NCBI RefSeq assembly: GCF_019091085.1
Contig: NZ_JAGXJY010000027.1
Span: forward strand, 1-64,000
Reading direction: 5' to 3'
Source: Mesorhizobium sp. GbtcB19
GTDB taxonomy: Bacteria > Pseudomonadota > Alphaproteobacteria > Rhizobiales > Rhizobiaceae
Length of the DNA stretch: 64,000 nucleotides
The position numbers were made by a program, and so were the translations under genes. Positions within the stretch are counted from its first letter, which is position 1; every line of letters begins with the position of its first letter. This document shows, in pieces, positions 8,261 through 15,432 of the stretch. The notes beneath the pieces were generated by a model that saw nothing but the letters and a program-made list of their open reading frames with translations, was not told the origin of the DNA and did not search any database.

Positions 8261-9678
8261 CAGAACTGCACCGTCGTGGGTCTCGTCCCCACCTGGACGG
8301 TACCGACATTGGCTTTGAGCAATTCCGGACAGATGTCCTTCAGCACCGCGTCGCCGGAGATGAGCGCGGTGTCGCCGGAGAGCGCGGCCCCATAGTCGGC
8401 GAGTGCCACCGTGCCCTGCGGCGCCGGCACGCCGGTCGCCGTCATCGCGCCGCCCACGGTGGCTCCGAGTTTCAACGGCTGCGCGTCGGTGTGCTGCGGT
8501 ATGTTGGGCGTGTTCCTGTTACCGGAATCCTTCAGATAGGCGATGTAGGCCTTCTGGGCCTCGACAAGATCGTTTTGCGCGGTGATGAGATCCCTGCGCG
8601 TCTTGTTGCTGTTGACCGACGCCTGGATGGTTTGCGTGGGCAAGGCGATGATGCCGTAGACCACATCGAGCGGAATGTTGACGAAGCTGGCCGCCTCGCT
8701 GCCCTTGGCGAGGCACACATCGGTCAGCACCCCGTCCTTGAAGACAAGGCCGGTGCGGCGGGTGGCGAAGACCGCCCTGTCGATGCCGACCGAGATCACC
8801 GGCGAGATGTTCTCGAAAGCGAAATATTGCATCTGCGCCAGCCGCCAGCGCTCGGAGCTTCCGGGATCGGCCTTGACATAGACGGAGACCGGATAGTTGG
8901 CGCGCGGCCGGTAAAAGATGCCGCTCTTAGGCTTTGGAACGAGGTAGCGCTGGCTGGCCGCGATCTCGGCCGTCCTGGACGGATGGTTCGCCTCGGCCTT
9001 CTGCGGCGCGGCGCAATAAGCGTCGATCGAGATTGCGTCGATGTCATAGGAATAGTCGCCGAGCACGACGCAGAAGCCAAGCGGGGCGATCGACTGGTTG
9101 ATCTCGGCCACCTCCTGCTGGTCGAACGGATCGAAGGTCAGATCGCGCACGACCTCGGTTGCCGCCCCGCCGCCGACAGCCGAGCGCGCGCCGGCGAAAT
9201 TCGGATTGCCCGAAATCAGGATGAAGGCTGTGCGGATCAGCTTGCGGATGATGGTCGCGGTCTGATCCACGGCATTGGAGGCAACAAGTTGGAGGAACGG
9301 CGTCGCCTCCTTGGCCGGAGTGGAATCCGTGGCCGTGACCCTTTCCTTGAACACGCGCACCGTGTCGTCTGCGAAAGCGCTGGCCAGATGATCGAGGCAG
9401 TAGGTGTGCCTGTTATCCGGCACCTTCTTGTCCGCCTGCTCGACCTTGACGCTGTTGACGCCGCCACCCACGGGCTGCAGGACGACGACGTGCAGCAGGC
9501 TCTTCGGCAGCGAGTAGGAGCCCAGCCGGCTGGCGCAGGGCAGCGCGCCGGTAGCGGCGGAATGGACGCCCGATACCTGGGTGTATTCCAGCATCGGCGC
9601 CGAACCGACGACCGAGCAGGCCGTGAGCGCCGCTGCGGCCGCGAGCGCCGTCAGCCGGGACAGGGAGCAGCGCCGCAT
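8260..9678 (-). CDS. Lipoprotein of unknown family, paralogue of the next operon gene
   Basis: 472 residues from the ATG at 9678 (the open frame continues to 9972 but inside the upstream gene). The signal MRRCSLSRLTALAAAAALTAC gives a lipobox ending at C21. The start overlaps the upstream stop as ATGA, and its own stop overlaps the next ATG the same way. The body has no recognised domain but aligns in order with the protein at 6929-8260 (see that entry), with four conserved cysteine positions in the first 220 residues. A late stretch (about 370-410, NSNKTRRDLITAQNDLVEAQ) looks helical. It is probably a structural or adaptor lipoprotein working with the operon's proteases. Confidence 0.8.
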   Translation of the reverse strand: MRRCSLSRLTALAAAAALTACSVVGSAPMLEYTQVSGVHSAATGALPCASRLGSYSLPKSLLHVVVLQPVGGGVNSVKVEQADKKVPDNRHTYCLDHLASAFADDTVRVFKERVTATDSTPAKEATPFLQLVASNAVDQTATIIRKLIRTAFILISGNPNFAGARSAVGGGAATEVVRDLTFDPFDQQEVAEINQSIAPLGFCVVLGDYSYDIDAISIDAYCAAPQKAEANHPSRTAEIAASQRYLVPKPKSGIFYRPRANYPVSVYVKADPGSSERWRLAQMQYFAFENISPVISVGIDRAVFATRRTGLVFKDGVLTDVCLAKGSEAASFVNIPLDVVYGIIALPTQTIQASVNSNKTRRDLITAQNDLVEAQKAYIAYLKDSGNRNTPNIPQHTDAQPLKLGATVGGAMTATGVPAPQGTVALADYGAALSGDTALISGDAVLKDICPELLKANVGTVQVGTRPTTVQF

Positions 9679-11069
9679 CACTTGGTCACCGTTGGAGCGT
9701 TGGCGTCGAAGGGGCAGCGCAGTTCCATCGTGGTGCCGCGCAGGATGGCGAAGCCGGTGGCCGGATTGCGGATGTTGGTCAGGTCGCTGTATTCGAACGG
9801 ATCTTCCAGCGGATGGCTGGCCAGCCTGTCCCAGACAGCGTCGCCACCGGTGAAGCAAGCGTATTGCACGGCCACGGCCCGTGTGCGGTCGTCGGCCGCC
9901 GGGATCGGATCGTAGCCGCAAAGCGCGAGCTTGTAGCCGTCGTCGAGATGGCAGCTGTCCTTGCGCTCGCATTTGCTGATCATGGTGCGCGTGGCGTTGC
10001 AGACCCGTTTCGAATACCGCCCCGTCGGCAGATCGCCATAGAGCGCGTCGACGATGTGGATCTGCGGCCGGTAGCCGCTCTGCAGCAGGACGATCGTTTC
10101 CTTGGCGGCCTTGGCCGCATCCATTGCCTTGGGATCGTTCTGCAGCAGGGTGCGCCTGGGCAAAGTGGCCGCGACGGCCGTGGCGTCGGCGCCTCCGAAC
10201 AGATCCCGCAATTGCGTGGCCTGCGTCGTGAACCAGTCGACCGGTCTTGCCCTCGCCACTGGATCGTTCAGCGTCAGGAGGGCCGACTTCATGTCGTTGG
10301 CGTAGCCGACCCGCTCGAAAGGCGGCCGATAGATAGGTGTCGACGCTTCCGTGCCGACCATGATCTTCGCCATTTTGCCGAAGGACGCGGCCGCCTTGTC
10401 GGGATCGACGACGCGCATCTTCAGCATGATCGCTTCCGCGAGGTCAAATGGATCCTTGGTGTTGTCGGCAGGCCCCCAGTTGGTGGCGGTGATCCAGTTG
10501 GAAAGTTCCGGAGCCGCCTTTCCGATCAGATCCGGCTTGCCGAGGCCGCGATAGGTAGCGATATCCTGGACGAGGATGACGAGAGCCGTGCCGACAGGAT
10601 CGGTCCCGGAAGGCGGTTTGTGGGACCTGAGCCACGCGCCGAGATCGCTGCTTTTTACGGCAATCTCGGTTGATGTTGGTTCGCCTCGATAGGAGGCGAT
10701 GTCCAGTGCGAGGTTGACGAGAGCCGCGCTGACCGGATCGGTGCCGGAAGACGGCTTGTGAGACCTCAGCCAAGCGCCGAGGTCGCCGCTTCTTGCGACG
10801 ATTTCAGTCGGTGTCGGCTCGGCGCGGTAGGCGGCGAGCGCCTTCTCAACGTCCTGCGCGGCGACTTCGGCATCCGCCGGTTTCTTTGCCTGCACGGCAT
10901 CGGCCAGCTTCTTCTGCGCCGCGCTGACGGCATCGAGAAGGGCCTGCTGGCGGTCGGGCGGCGGCGTCTCGGCCGCGAGCAAGGTTGCCTTGCCGCTCAA
11001 GACCAGCAGGCACAAACAAGACAAAGCTACGCCAACGGCAGTTTTGAAACTTCCGCGCAAAACCCGCAT
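9678..11069 (-). CDS. Exported protein with tandem 46-residue repeat, first gene of the protease operon
   Basis: 463 residues. An N-terminal hydrophobic segment (about 10-33, ending LLAAETPPP) predicts Sec export. Residues 40-80 form an Ala/Lys/Gln-rich helix, possibly coiled coil. Residues 81-126 and 127-172 are a near-perfect tandem duplication (Y-R-x-E-P-T-x-T-E-I ... SDLGAWLRSHKP-SGTDPV), followed by a degraded third copy from 173. The C-terminal 130 residues hold eight or so cysteines (VCNATRTMISKCERKDSC, ALCGYD, YACFTGG, LRCPF), so this part is probably disulfide-bonded in the periplasm. No family recognised. It leads the operon, and the promoter should lie in 11070-11640. Confidence 0.78.
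   Translation of the reverse strand: MRVLRGSFKTAVGVALSCLCLLVLSGKATLLAAETPPPDRQQALLDAVSAAQKKLADAVQAKKPADAEVAAQDVEKALAAYRAEPTPTEIVARSGDLGAWLRSHKPSSGTDPVSAALVNLALDIASYRGEPTSTEIAVKSSDLGAWLRSHKPPSGTDPVGTALVILVQDIATYRGLGKPDLIGKAAPELSNWITATNWGPADNTKDPFDLAEAIMLKMRVVDPDKAAASFGKMAKIMVGTEASTPIYRPPFERVGYANDMKSALLTLNDPVARARPVDWFTTQATQLRDLFGGADATAVAATLPRRTLLQNDPKAMDAAKAAKETIVLLQSGYRPQIHIVDALYGDLPTGRYSKRVCNATRTMISKCERKDSCHLDDGYKLALCGYDPIPAADDRTRAVAVQYACFTGGDAVWDRLASHPLEDPFEYSDLTNIRNPATGFAILRGTTMELRCPFDANAPTVTK
10554..10829 (-). repeat. Tandem 138-bp coding repeat inside the exported protein gene
   Basis: Two adjacent 138-bp units (10692-10829 and 10554-10691) encode 46-residue repeats that share DLGAWLRSHKP and SGTDPV. 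The high similarity at DNA level points to a recent in-frame duplication. A weaker third unit follows. Confidence 0.8.
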
Positions 11070-11642
11070 GAGAGTTGATCCCCCTCCAATGCAGGATGGC
11101 AGAACTGCCGACCGAGGCGAGCCGTTTTATTTAGTATCCACAGATATTCTGAAATTAGCCACAGTATGGATGGCGGACGACCATGCAAAGGCCGCGGCTG
11201 AACATCCAGGCCTGCCACCCGCTTCGAGATTGAGCTCCGTTCCAAAGCATTGAAACCGAAGCAGCCGGGACCGAACTGGTGTTTTACTTGACGGGGTCGC
11301 GCGACCGGCGATGTCAAGCAATTGAAATAGCACCATATTTATAAGGGTGCGCTAAAAAGCGCGGGCGGCCTGGAAGGCTATCGCCCGGGCATTTGGCGCG
11401 GCGTCCCACCCTGTTCCGGAGGCCCGGCATATTCCGCTTTCGCGGAAGTTTCAGAGGGCGGCAAATATGTCATGGTGAAGTCTGCGGTATGAGGCCGCCG
11501 TGGTCGACGCGGACGCCCAAGCACATCCCCAACAATGCGCCCCCAACGGACGCGTCGACCATTGACGGAAATGCCACCGGCGGCCTTGCCAAGGTCGCCG
11601 TTTTTTTTCGATCAGTCCGGTTTTGATCAGCCTCGCTGTTGG
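11070..11642. other. 573-bp gene-free region upstream of the protease operon
   Basis: No convincing ORF: the open frames have no ribosome site and no family resemblance. The left part (11070-11340) should contain the promoter of the minus-strand protease operon and is noticeably AT-richer than its surroundings. The right part (about 11350-11608) is GC-rich, has several potential stems and ends in a good plus-strand intrinsic terminator at 11579-11608, so it could be transcribed as a small RNA. I do not recognise it as tmRNA, 6S, SRP RNA or RNase P RNA. Confidence 0.5.
11579..11608 (+). terminator. Intrinsic terminator (GGCGGCCTT-GCC-AAGGTCGCC plus T8)
   Basis: A nine-pair stem with one G-T wobble and a 3-base loop is followed by G and eight T residues on the plus strand. 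No plus-strand protein gene lies immediately upstream, so it may end a small RNA in 11350-11600. The opposite strand carries no T-run, so it is not a terminator for the minus-strand gene. Confidence 0.6.
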
Positions 11643-12098
11643 TCAGGCTTGCGCGCTGGCATATTCGGCGACCAGCAGCTCATAGTCCTCGAAGGAAGGC
11701 AGCGCAGCGTAGCCATGCACCGCTCCTGTCGCGGCCCAGGGCAGTTTCTCAGCCGTCCATGTCTCGATGAAGGGCGTGAACCAGGCATGGTCGTCGAGCA
11801 TGGTCGGGCGCAGGTTGACGAACCAGTCGAGCCCTTCGGGGCGCGTGAACATCCAAGTCATGCAGTTGCCGCAGAAATAATGCCTCGACGCGCCATGCAG
11901 GCCGCCGATCACCGCCTCGCCCCTGGTGATCTCGAAACCCTCGGAGGGAATGGCCGCGCTCAGCGAATAGGCGCTGGACGACATCGACTGGCAGCCGGTG
12001 CAGTGGCAGGCCATTGTGAGCAATGGCCTTGCCGAGATCCTCAGGCGCACGCGGCCGCAGCGGCAGCCACCTTCGGCGGGGAGAGCGAGGTCGGGCAA
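11643..12098 (-). CDS. GFA family (glutathione-dependent formaldehyde-activating enzyme-like) zinc protein
   Basis: 151 residues. The zinc ligands of the GFA/CENP-V fold are visible: C12-x-C14 in GGCRCGRV, C31-H-C33-TG-C36 in ACHCTGC, and C76-x-x-C79 in FCGNC. I start it at TTG 12098, which has AAGGAG six bases upstream. The longer frame to 12212 would translate the palindromic element next door (residues such as LLPQGEKEK) and is rejected. Despite the name, most family members have no shown formaldehyde activity; only zinc binding is a safe inference. Confidence 0.82.
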   Translation of the reverse strand: MPDLALPAEGGCRCGRVRLRISARPLLTMACHCTGCQSMSSSAYSLSAAIPSEGFEITRGEAVIGGLHGASRHYFCGNCMTWMFTRPEGLDWFVNLRPTMLDDHAWFTPFIETWTAEKLPWAATGAVHGYAALPSFEDYELLVAEYASAQA

Positions 12099-12124
12099 GA
12101 TGGGCTCCTTGGATCGAGGTTTTT

Positions 12125-12269
12125 CCTTCTCCCCTTGTGGGAGAAGGTGTCGCCGAAGGCGACGGATGAGGGGTGTTCCAGGGAATGCCAACGTCTCACT
12201 CCGCTGGAACACCCCTCATCCGTCTCGGCGCTATCGCGCCGATCCACCTTCTCCCACAAGGGGAGAAGG
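12125..12269. repeat. Palindromic intergenic element, family A copy 1
   Basis: A 145-bp imperfect palindrome bounded by CCTTCTCCCCTTGTGGGAG and its inverse CTCCCACAAGGGGAGAAGG. Inner inverted blocks include GGATGAGGGGTG and CACCCCTCATCC. It fills the gap between the GFA gene and the isochorismatase gene. Other copies are at 12879, 15282 and 22941. Confidence 0.85.
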
Positions 12270-12279
12270 AGAAAAGCGC

Positions 12280-12828
12280 TCAGCCGACCAGCTCCGCCGT
12301 CGTCGTCATTCGTACGCCCTGCCCGGCAAAAGCCTCGTTATGGCGGGCGATGATCTCCGGCGCCTTTTCCTGGTCGCTGTCCAGCGTCGAATGCGCGTCG
12401 GAGACGACGGTGACACCGAGCCCTTCGGCAAAGGCGCCCTTGACGGTGGCGGCGACGCAGAAATCGGTCTGGGCGCCGATGAGCACGACATCCTTGGCGC
12501 CTTGCCCGGCCACCCATTCGGCCAATTCGGGGTTGGAGAAGGCGTTGCCGACCTTCTTGCCGAAGGTCGGCTCATCTGCGGCCTGGCCGAGCAGCGGCCA
12601 GACCGGCCAGCCGGAAGAGCCCTGCGCCAGCGGATCGCCCTCAGGCCCGTCATGGCGCACGAACGCCACCTTGCGGCCGGAATGCCGCGCCCAGTCGATC
12701 AGCGCGCGCGTCCGCCCGGCGATGGCGTCGGCGTCATGGATCGGCGGGTCGAAGCGACCGTCGAACATGCCGGTTTGCAGGTCGATGACGATGAGCGGCG
12801 CGGTGGGGGATGGGGTGGTGTGTGGCAT
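12280..12828 (-). CDS. Isochorismatase-family cysteine hydrolase
   Basis: 182 residues. The Rossmann-like cysteine hydrolase triad is visible: D16 in LIVIDLQTGMF, a Lys in GKKVGNAF (about 91-92) and nucleophile C124 in IGAQTDFCVAATV. The family includes isochorismatases, nicotinamidases and N-carbamoyl hydrolases; the substrate cannot be assigned. The ATG at 12828 gives the normal length. The open frame back to 12975 runs into a palindromic repeat and is rejected. It is flanked on both sides by family A repeats, so it is probably transcribed alone. Confidence 0.85.
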   Translation of the reverse strand: MPHTTPSPTAPLIVIDLQTGMFDGRFDPPIHDADAIAGRTRALIDWARHSGRKVAFVRHDGPEGDPLAQGSSGWPVWPLLGQAADEPTFGKKVGNAFSNPELAEWVAGQGAKDVVLIGAQTDFCVAATVKGAFAEGLGVTVVSDAHSTLDSDQEKAPEIIARHNEAFAGQGVRMTTTAELVG

Positions 12829-12878
12829 GGCGGCGAAAATAGCGTGGGCAGGGGGTGGGTCAAGGCGGAGCGCCCTCT

Positions 12879-13025
12879 CCTTCTCCCCCTGTGGGAGAAG
12901 GTGGATCGGCGCGATAGCGCCGAGACGGATGAGGGGTGTTCCAGCGGAGTGAGACGCTGGCTTTCCCTGGAGCACCCCTCATCCGTCGCCTTCGGCGACA
13001 CCTTCTCCCACAAGGGGAGAAGGGG
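12879..13025. repeat. Palindromic intergenic element, family A copy 2
   Basis: A 147-bp inverted repeat with the same CCTTCTCCCCC-TGTGGGAG ends and inner GGATGAGGGGTG/CACCCCTCATCC blocks as the copy at 12125. The two arms are in opposite order relative to that copy. It ends 5 bp from the LysR stop codon. Confidence 0.85.
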
Positions 13026-13030
13026 GAACT

Positions 13031-13939
13031 CTACGACATCAGCGGCATCGGGCCCTTCAGCGCCTCCGCCAGCGCATCGCGAAAAACCGCGATCGGCTGC
13101 GCCAGCCTTCCGGCCGGCGGGCGGTGCAAGAGCCAGCAGCGCACCTGCGGCTTGAAGCCGGGGCAGTCGACCACCTCGACCGCGTCGCGCCATTGGCTGC
13201 CCGACAGCGCGCCCGGCGTGACGATGCCGATGCCGTGGCCGCGCGCCACCAGCGACATACGCAAGTCCGCGCCTTGCGCCTCGACGCCGACATGGAACGG
13301 CAGCCGCGCCACCTCGAAACGGTGGCGGATAAAGGCGCGAAAACCGCAGCCGGTCTCGTTGAGCACCCAGGGGTAACGCGACAGCATATCGATCTCGACC
13401 GGCTTCGGCACGCCGAGCCCGGGCGAAGCGACGAGCAGCACCGACTGCGTGCCGAGATCGTCGCCGGCAAGCTCCGGCGGCGGCGCGACCCCTTCGGGCA
13501 GACAGACGGCGACGGCGTCGATCTCACTGTGCTGCACCTGCTCGACCAGGCGCGGCGACAGGCTGGAGGTGATCTTCAGCGTCAGCCGCGGGAAGGCTTC
13601 GCGCAGGCTGTCGAGCGGTGCCGACAAGGCGCTGGTCGAGAGGTATGGCATGATGCCGAGGCGGAACTCGCCCCGCACCGCGCCGTCCAGCGAGACGCCC
13701 GCCTTCAGGTCTTCCAGCGAGCGCAGCACGCGGCGGCCATGCTCATAGGCCTCCCGGCCGGCGACCGTCGGCTTCAGCGGCTTCGACTGGCGGTCGAGCA
13801 AGGGGGTCGCCAGTCGCTCCTCGAGGTTCTGGATGCGGCGCGTCACGCCCGGCTGGGTGAGGTTCAGCCTGGCCGAGGCGCCGACGATGGAGCCGGTCTC
13901 GACGACAGCGACGAAGGCTTCGAGATCGTGAATGTTCAT
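13031..13939 (-). CDS. LysR-family transcriptional regulator
   Basis: 302 residues. The N-terminal winged helix-turn-helix is typical of LysR regulators (MNIHDLEAFVAVVETGSIVGASARLNLTQPGVTRRIQNLE, quoted here only as its pattern of A-x-x-L-x-x-x-Q-P-x-V-x-R-x-I), followed by a substrate-binding-like effector domain (about 90-295). It is divergently transcribed from the MFS gene with 98 bp between them, the usual arrangement for a LysR regulator and its target. The inducer is unknown. Confidence 0.92.
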   Translation of the reverse strand: MNIHDLEAFVAVVETGSIVGASARLNLTQPGVTRRIQNLEERLATPLLDRQSKPLKPTVAGREAYEHGRRVLRSLEDLKAGVSLDGAVRGEFRLGIMPYLSTSALSAPLDSLREAFPRLTLKITSSLSPRLVEQVQHSEIDAVAVCLPEGVAPPPELAGDDLGTQSVLLVASPGLGVPKPVEIDMLSRYPWVLNETGCGFRAFIRHRFEVARLPFHVGVEAQGADLRMSLVARGHGIGIVTPGALSGSQWRDAVEVVDCPGFKPQVRCWLLHRPPAGRLAQPIAVFRDALAEALKGPMPLMS

Positions 13940-14037
13940 GCGAACCTCGCATAATCATTATCAGGTCATTTGAATTGTAGCATTATGCTGATCTGGAATA
14001 AAGTCCTGATGAGATATGCGGATAGCGAGGACTCATC
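13940..14037. promoter_or_regulatory. Divergent LysR/MFS promoter-operator region
   Basis: 98 bp, AT-rich for this genome. It contains an inverted pair ATCAGG (13960-13965) and CCTGAT (14005-14010), plus a near-palindrome ATAATCATTAT (13951-13961) with the T-N11-A style spacing LysR proteins favour. Which elements are bound is inference. Confidence 0.45.
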
Positions 14038-15270
14038 ATGGACGGATCGGACAACGCTCAAGCCGTGACAGCGGCGTTCGCCGCGCCGGCCGCGGCAACC
14101 GGCACCATCACCAGGGCGCAGACGCTGCTGTTTGCCGGCTCGGTCGGCATCATCATCACCAACATCTTCGCGCCGCAGACACTGGTCGGGCTGATCGGCC
14201 CGTCGCTGGGGGCGGCGGCGTCCGAGGCCGGGCTCGTCTCGATGGCGGCGCTGCTCGGCTATGCCGCCGGGCTGTTCTTCCTGGTGCCGCTCGCCGACCT
14301 GGTCGAGAACCGCGTGCTGGTACTGCGCATGCTCTGCGCTGCGGTGCTGGCGGCGGCGGTCGCTTCCGTCGCGCCGTCGGCCGCTTCGCTGCTCCTCGTG
14401 CTGTTCGTGCTGGGTGCTGCGTCCTCCTGCATCCAGGTGCTGGTGCCGGTCGCCGCCTCGATGGCGCCGCCCGGACAGGACGGGCGCGTCATCGGCGACG
14501 TGATGAGCGGGCTGATGATCGGTATCCTGTTGTCGCGGCCGCTGGCCAGCCTCGTCGCCGACGCTTTCGGCTGGCGCGCCTTCTACGGCATCGTCGCCGC
14601 GACGCTGGCGCTGCTCGCCCTCCTGCTCGGCTTCACCATGCCGAATCGTAGACCGCTGGCGCATGCGAGCTATGCAGGGCTCATTGCTTCGCTGCTCGAG
14701 CTTCTGCGCCAGGAGCCGGTGCTGCGGCGGCGCGCCTTGACCGCCGCCCTGGTGATGGCGGGCTTCAGCGTGTTCTGGACGGCGGTGGCGCTCAGGCTCG
14801 CGGCACCGCCTTTCGATCTCAGCCAGAAAGGCATCGCGCTGTTCGCGCTGGTCGGCGCCGGGGGTGCCGCGGTGACGCCGCTGTTCGGCCGCGCCGGCGA
14901 CCGCGGCTGGACGCGGCCGGCGACGATTGTCTGCCATCTGGCCCTGATCGCGGCGCTCGGACTCGCCGCCTTTGCCGGTGCCGCCGAGACCGGCGGCGCA
15001 TGGCTGCCGCTGGTGCTGATGGGTGCTGCCGCGGTGCTGCTCGACATCGGCGTCGTCGGCGACCAGACGCTCGGCCGCCGCGCCGTCAACCTGCTGCAGC
15101 CGAAGGCGCGCGGCCGCATCAACGGGCTGTTCGTCGGCATCTTCTTCATCGGCGGCGCCATCGGCTCGCTGCTGGCGGGCATCGCCTGGGCCTGGGGCGG
15201 GTGGAATGCGGTGTGCGCGGTTGGAGCGGTGTTCGGGGTGATGGCGCTGGTGGTGGATTGGGTGGGGTAG
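14038..15270 (+). CDS. MFS transporter
   Basis: 410 residues with about twelve hydrophobic segments in two halves, inner membrane. It resembles the DHA-type drug/metabolite exporters (YnfM/AraJ style). The loop after TM2 reads VPLADLVENR, a weak form of motif A, and the central loop carries PNRRPLAHASY. GAGG sits about 9 bases before the ATG. It is divergent from the LysR gene, which probably controls it. The transported compound cannot be inferred. A family A repeat begins 12 bp after the stop. Confidence 0.88.
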   Translation: MDGSDNAQAVTAAFAAPAAATGTITRAQTLLFAGSVGIIITNIFAPQTLVGLIGPSLGAAASEAGLVSMAALLGYAAGLFFLVPLADLVENRVLVLRMLCAAVLAAAVASVAPSAASLLLVLFVLGAASSCIQVLVPVAASMAPPGQDGRVIGDVMSGLMIGILLSRPLASLVADAFGWRAFYGIVAATLALLALLLGFTMPNRRPLAHASYAGLIASLLELLRQEPVLRRRALTAALVMAGFSVFWTAVALRLAAPPFDLSQKGIALFALVGAGGAAVTPLFGRAGDRGWTRPATIVCHLALIAALGLAAFAGAAETGGAWLPLVLMGAAAVLLDIGVVGDQTLGRRAVNLLQPKARGRINGLFVGIFFIGGAIGSLLAGIAWAWGGWNAVCAVGAVFGVMALVVDWVG

Positions 15271-15281
15271 CGCAGTCTTTT

Positions 15282-15426
15282 CCTTCTCCCCTTGTGGGAG
15301 AAGGTGTCGCCGAAGGCGACGGATGAGGGGGGCTCCAGGGAAAGCCGACGTCTCACTCCGCTGGAACAGCCCTCATCCGTCTCGGCGCTGCGCGCCTATC
15401 CACCTTCTCCCACAAGGGGAGAAGGG
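15282..15426. repeat. Palindromic intergenic element, family A copy 3
   Basis: 145-bp inverted repeat between the convergent MFS and amidase genes, with the CCTTCTCCCCTTGTGGGAG/CTCCCACAAGGGGAGAAGG ends and inner CTCATCC inversions shared with the other three copies. Lying between two 3' ends, it could act as a bidirectional terminator hairpin. Confidence 0.85.
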
Positions 15427-15432
15427 AGAGGC

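Noticed and set aside
8122..9915. 597-residue plus-strand ORF opposite the lipoproteins
   Set aside because: Shadow of the coding strand; no ribosome site, signal or domain, and it crosses two well-supported gene junctions.
11338..11345. TTTATAAG as a -10 box with TTGAAA upstream
   Set aside because: The spacer is only 12 bp, too short for a sigma-70 promoter.
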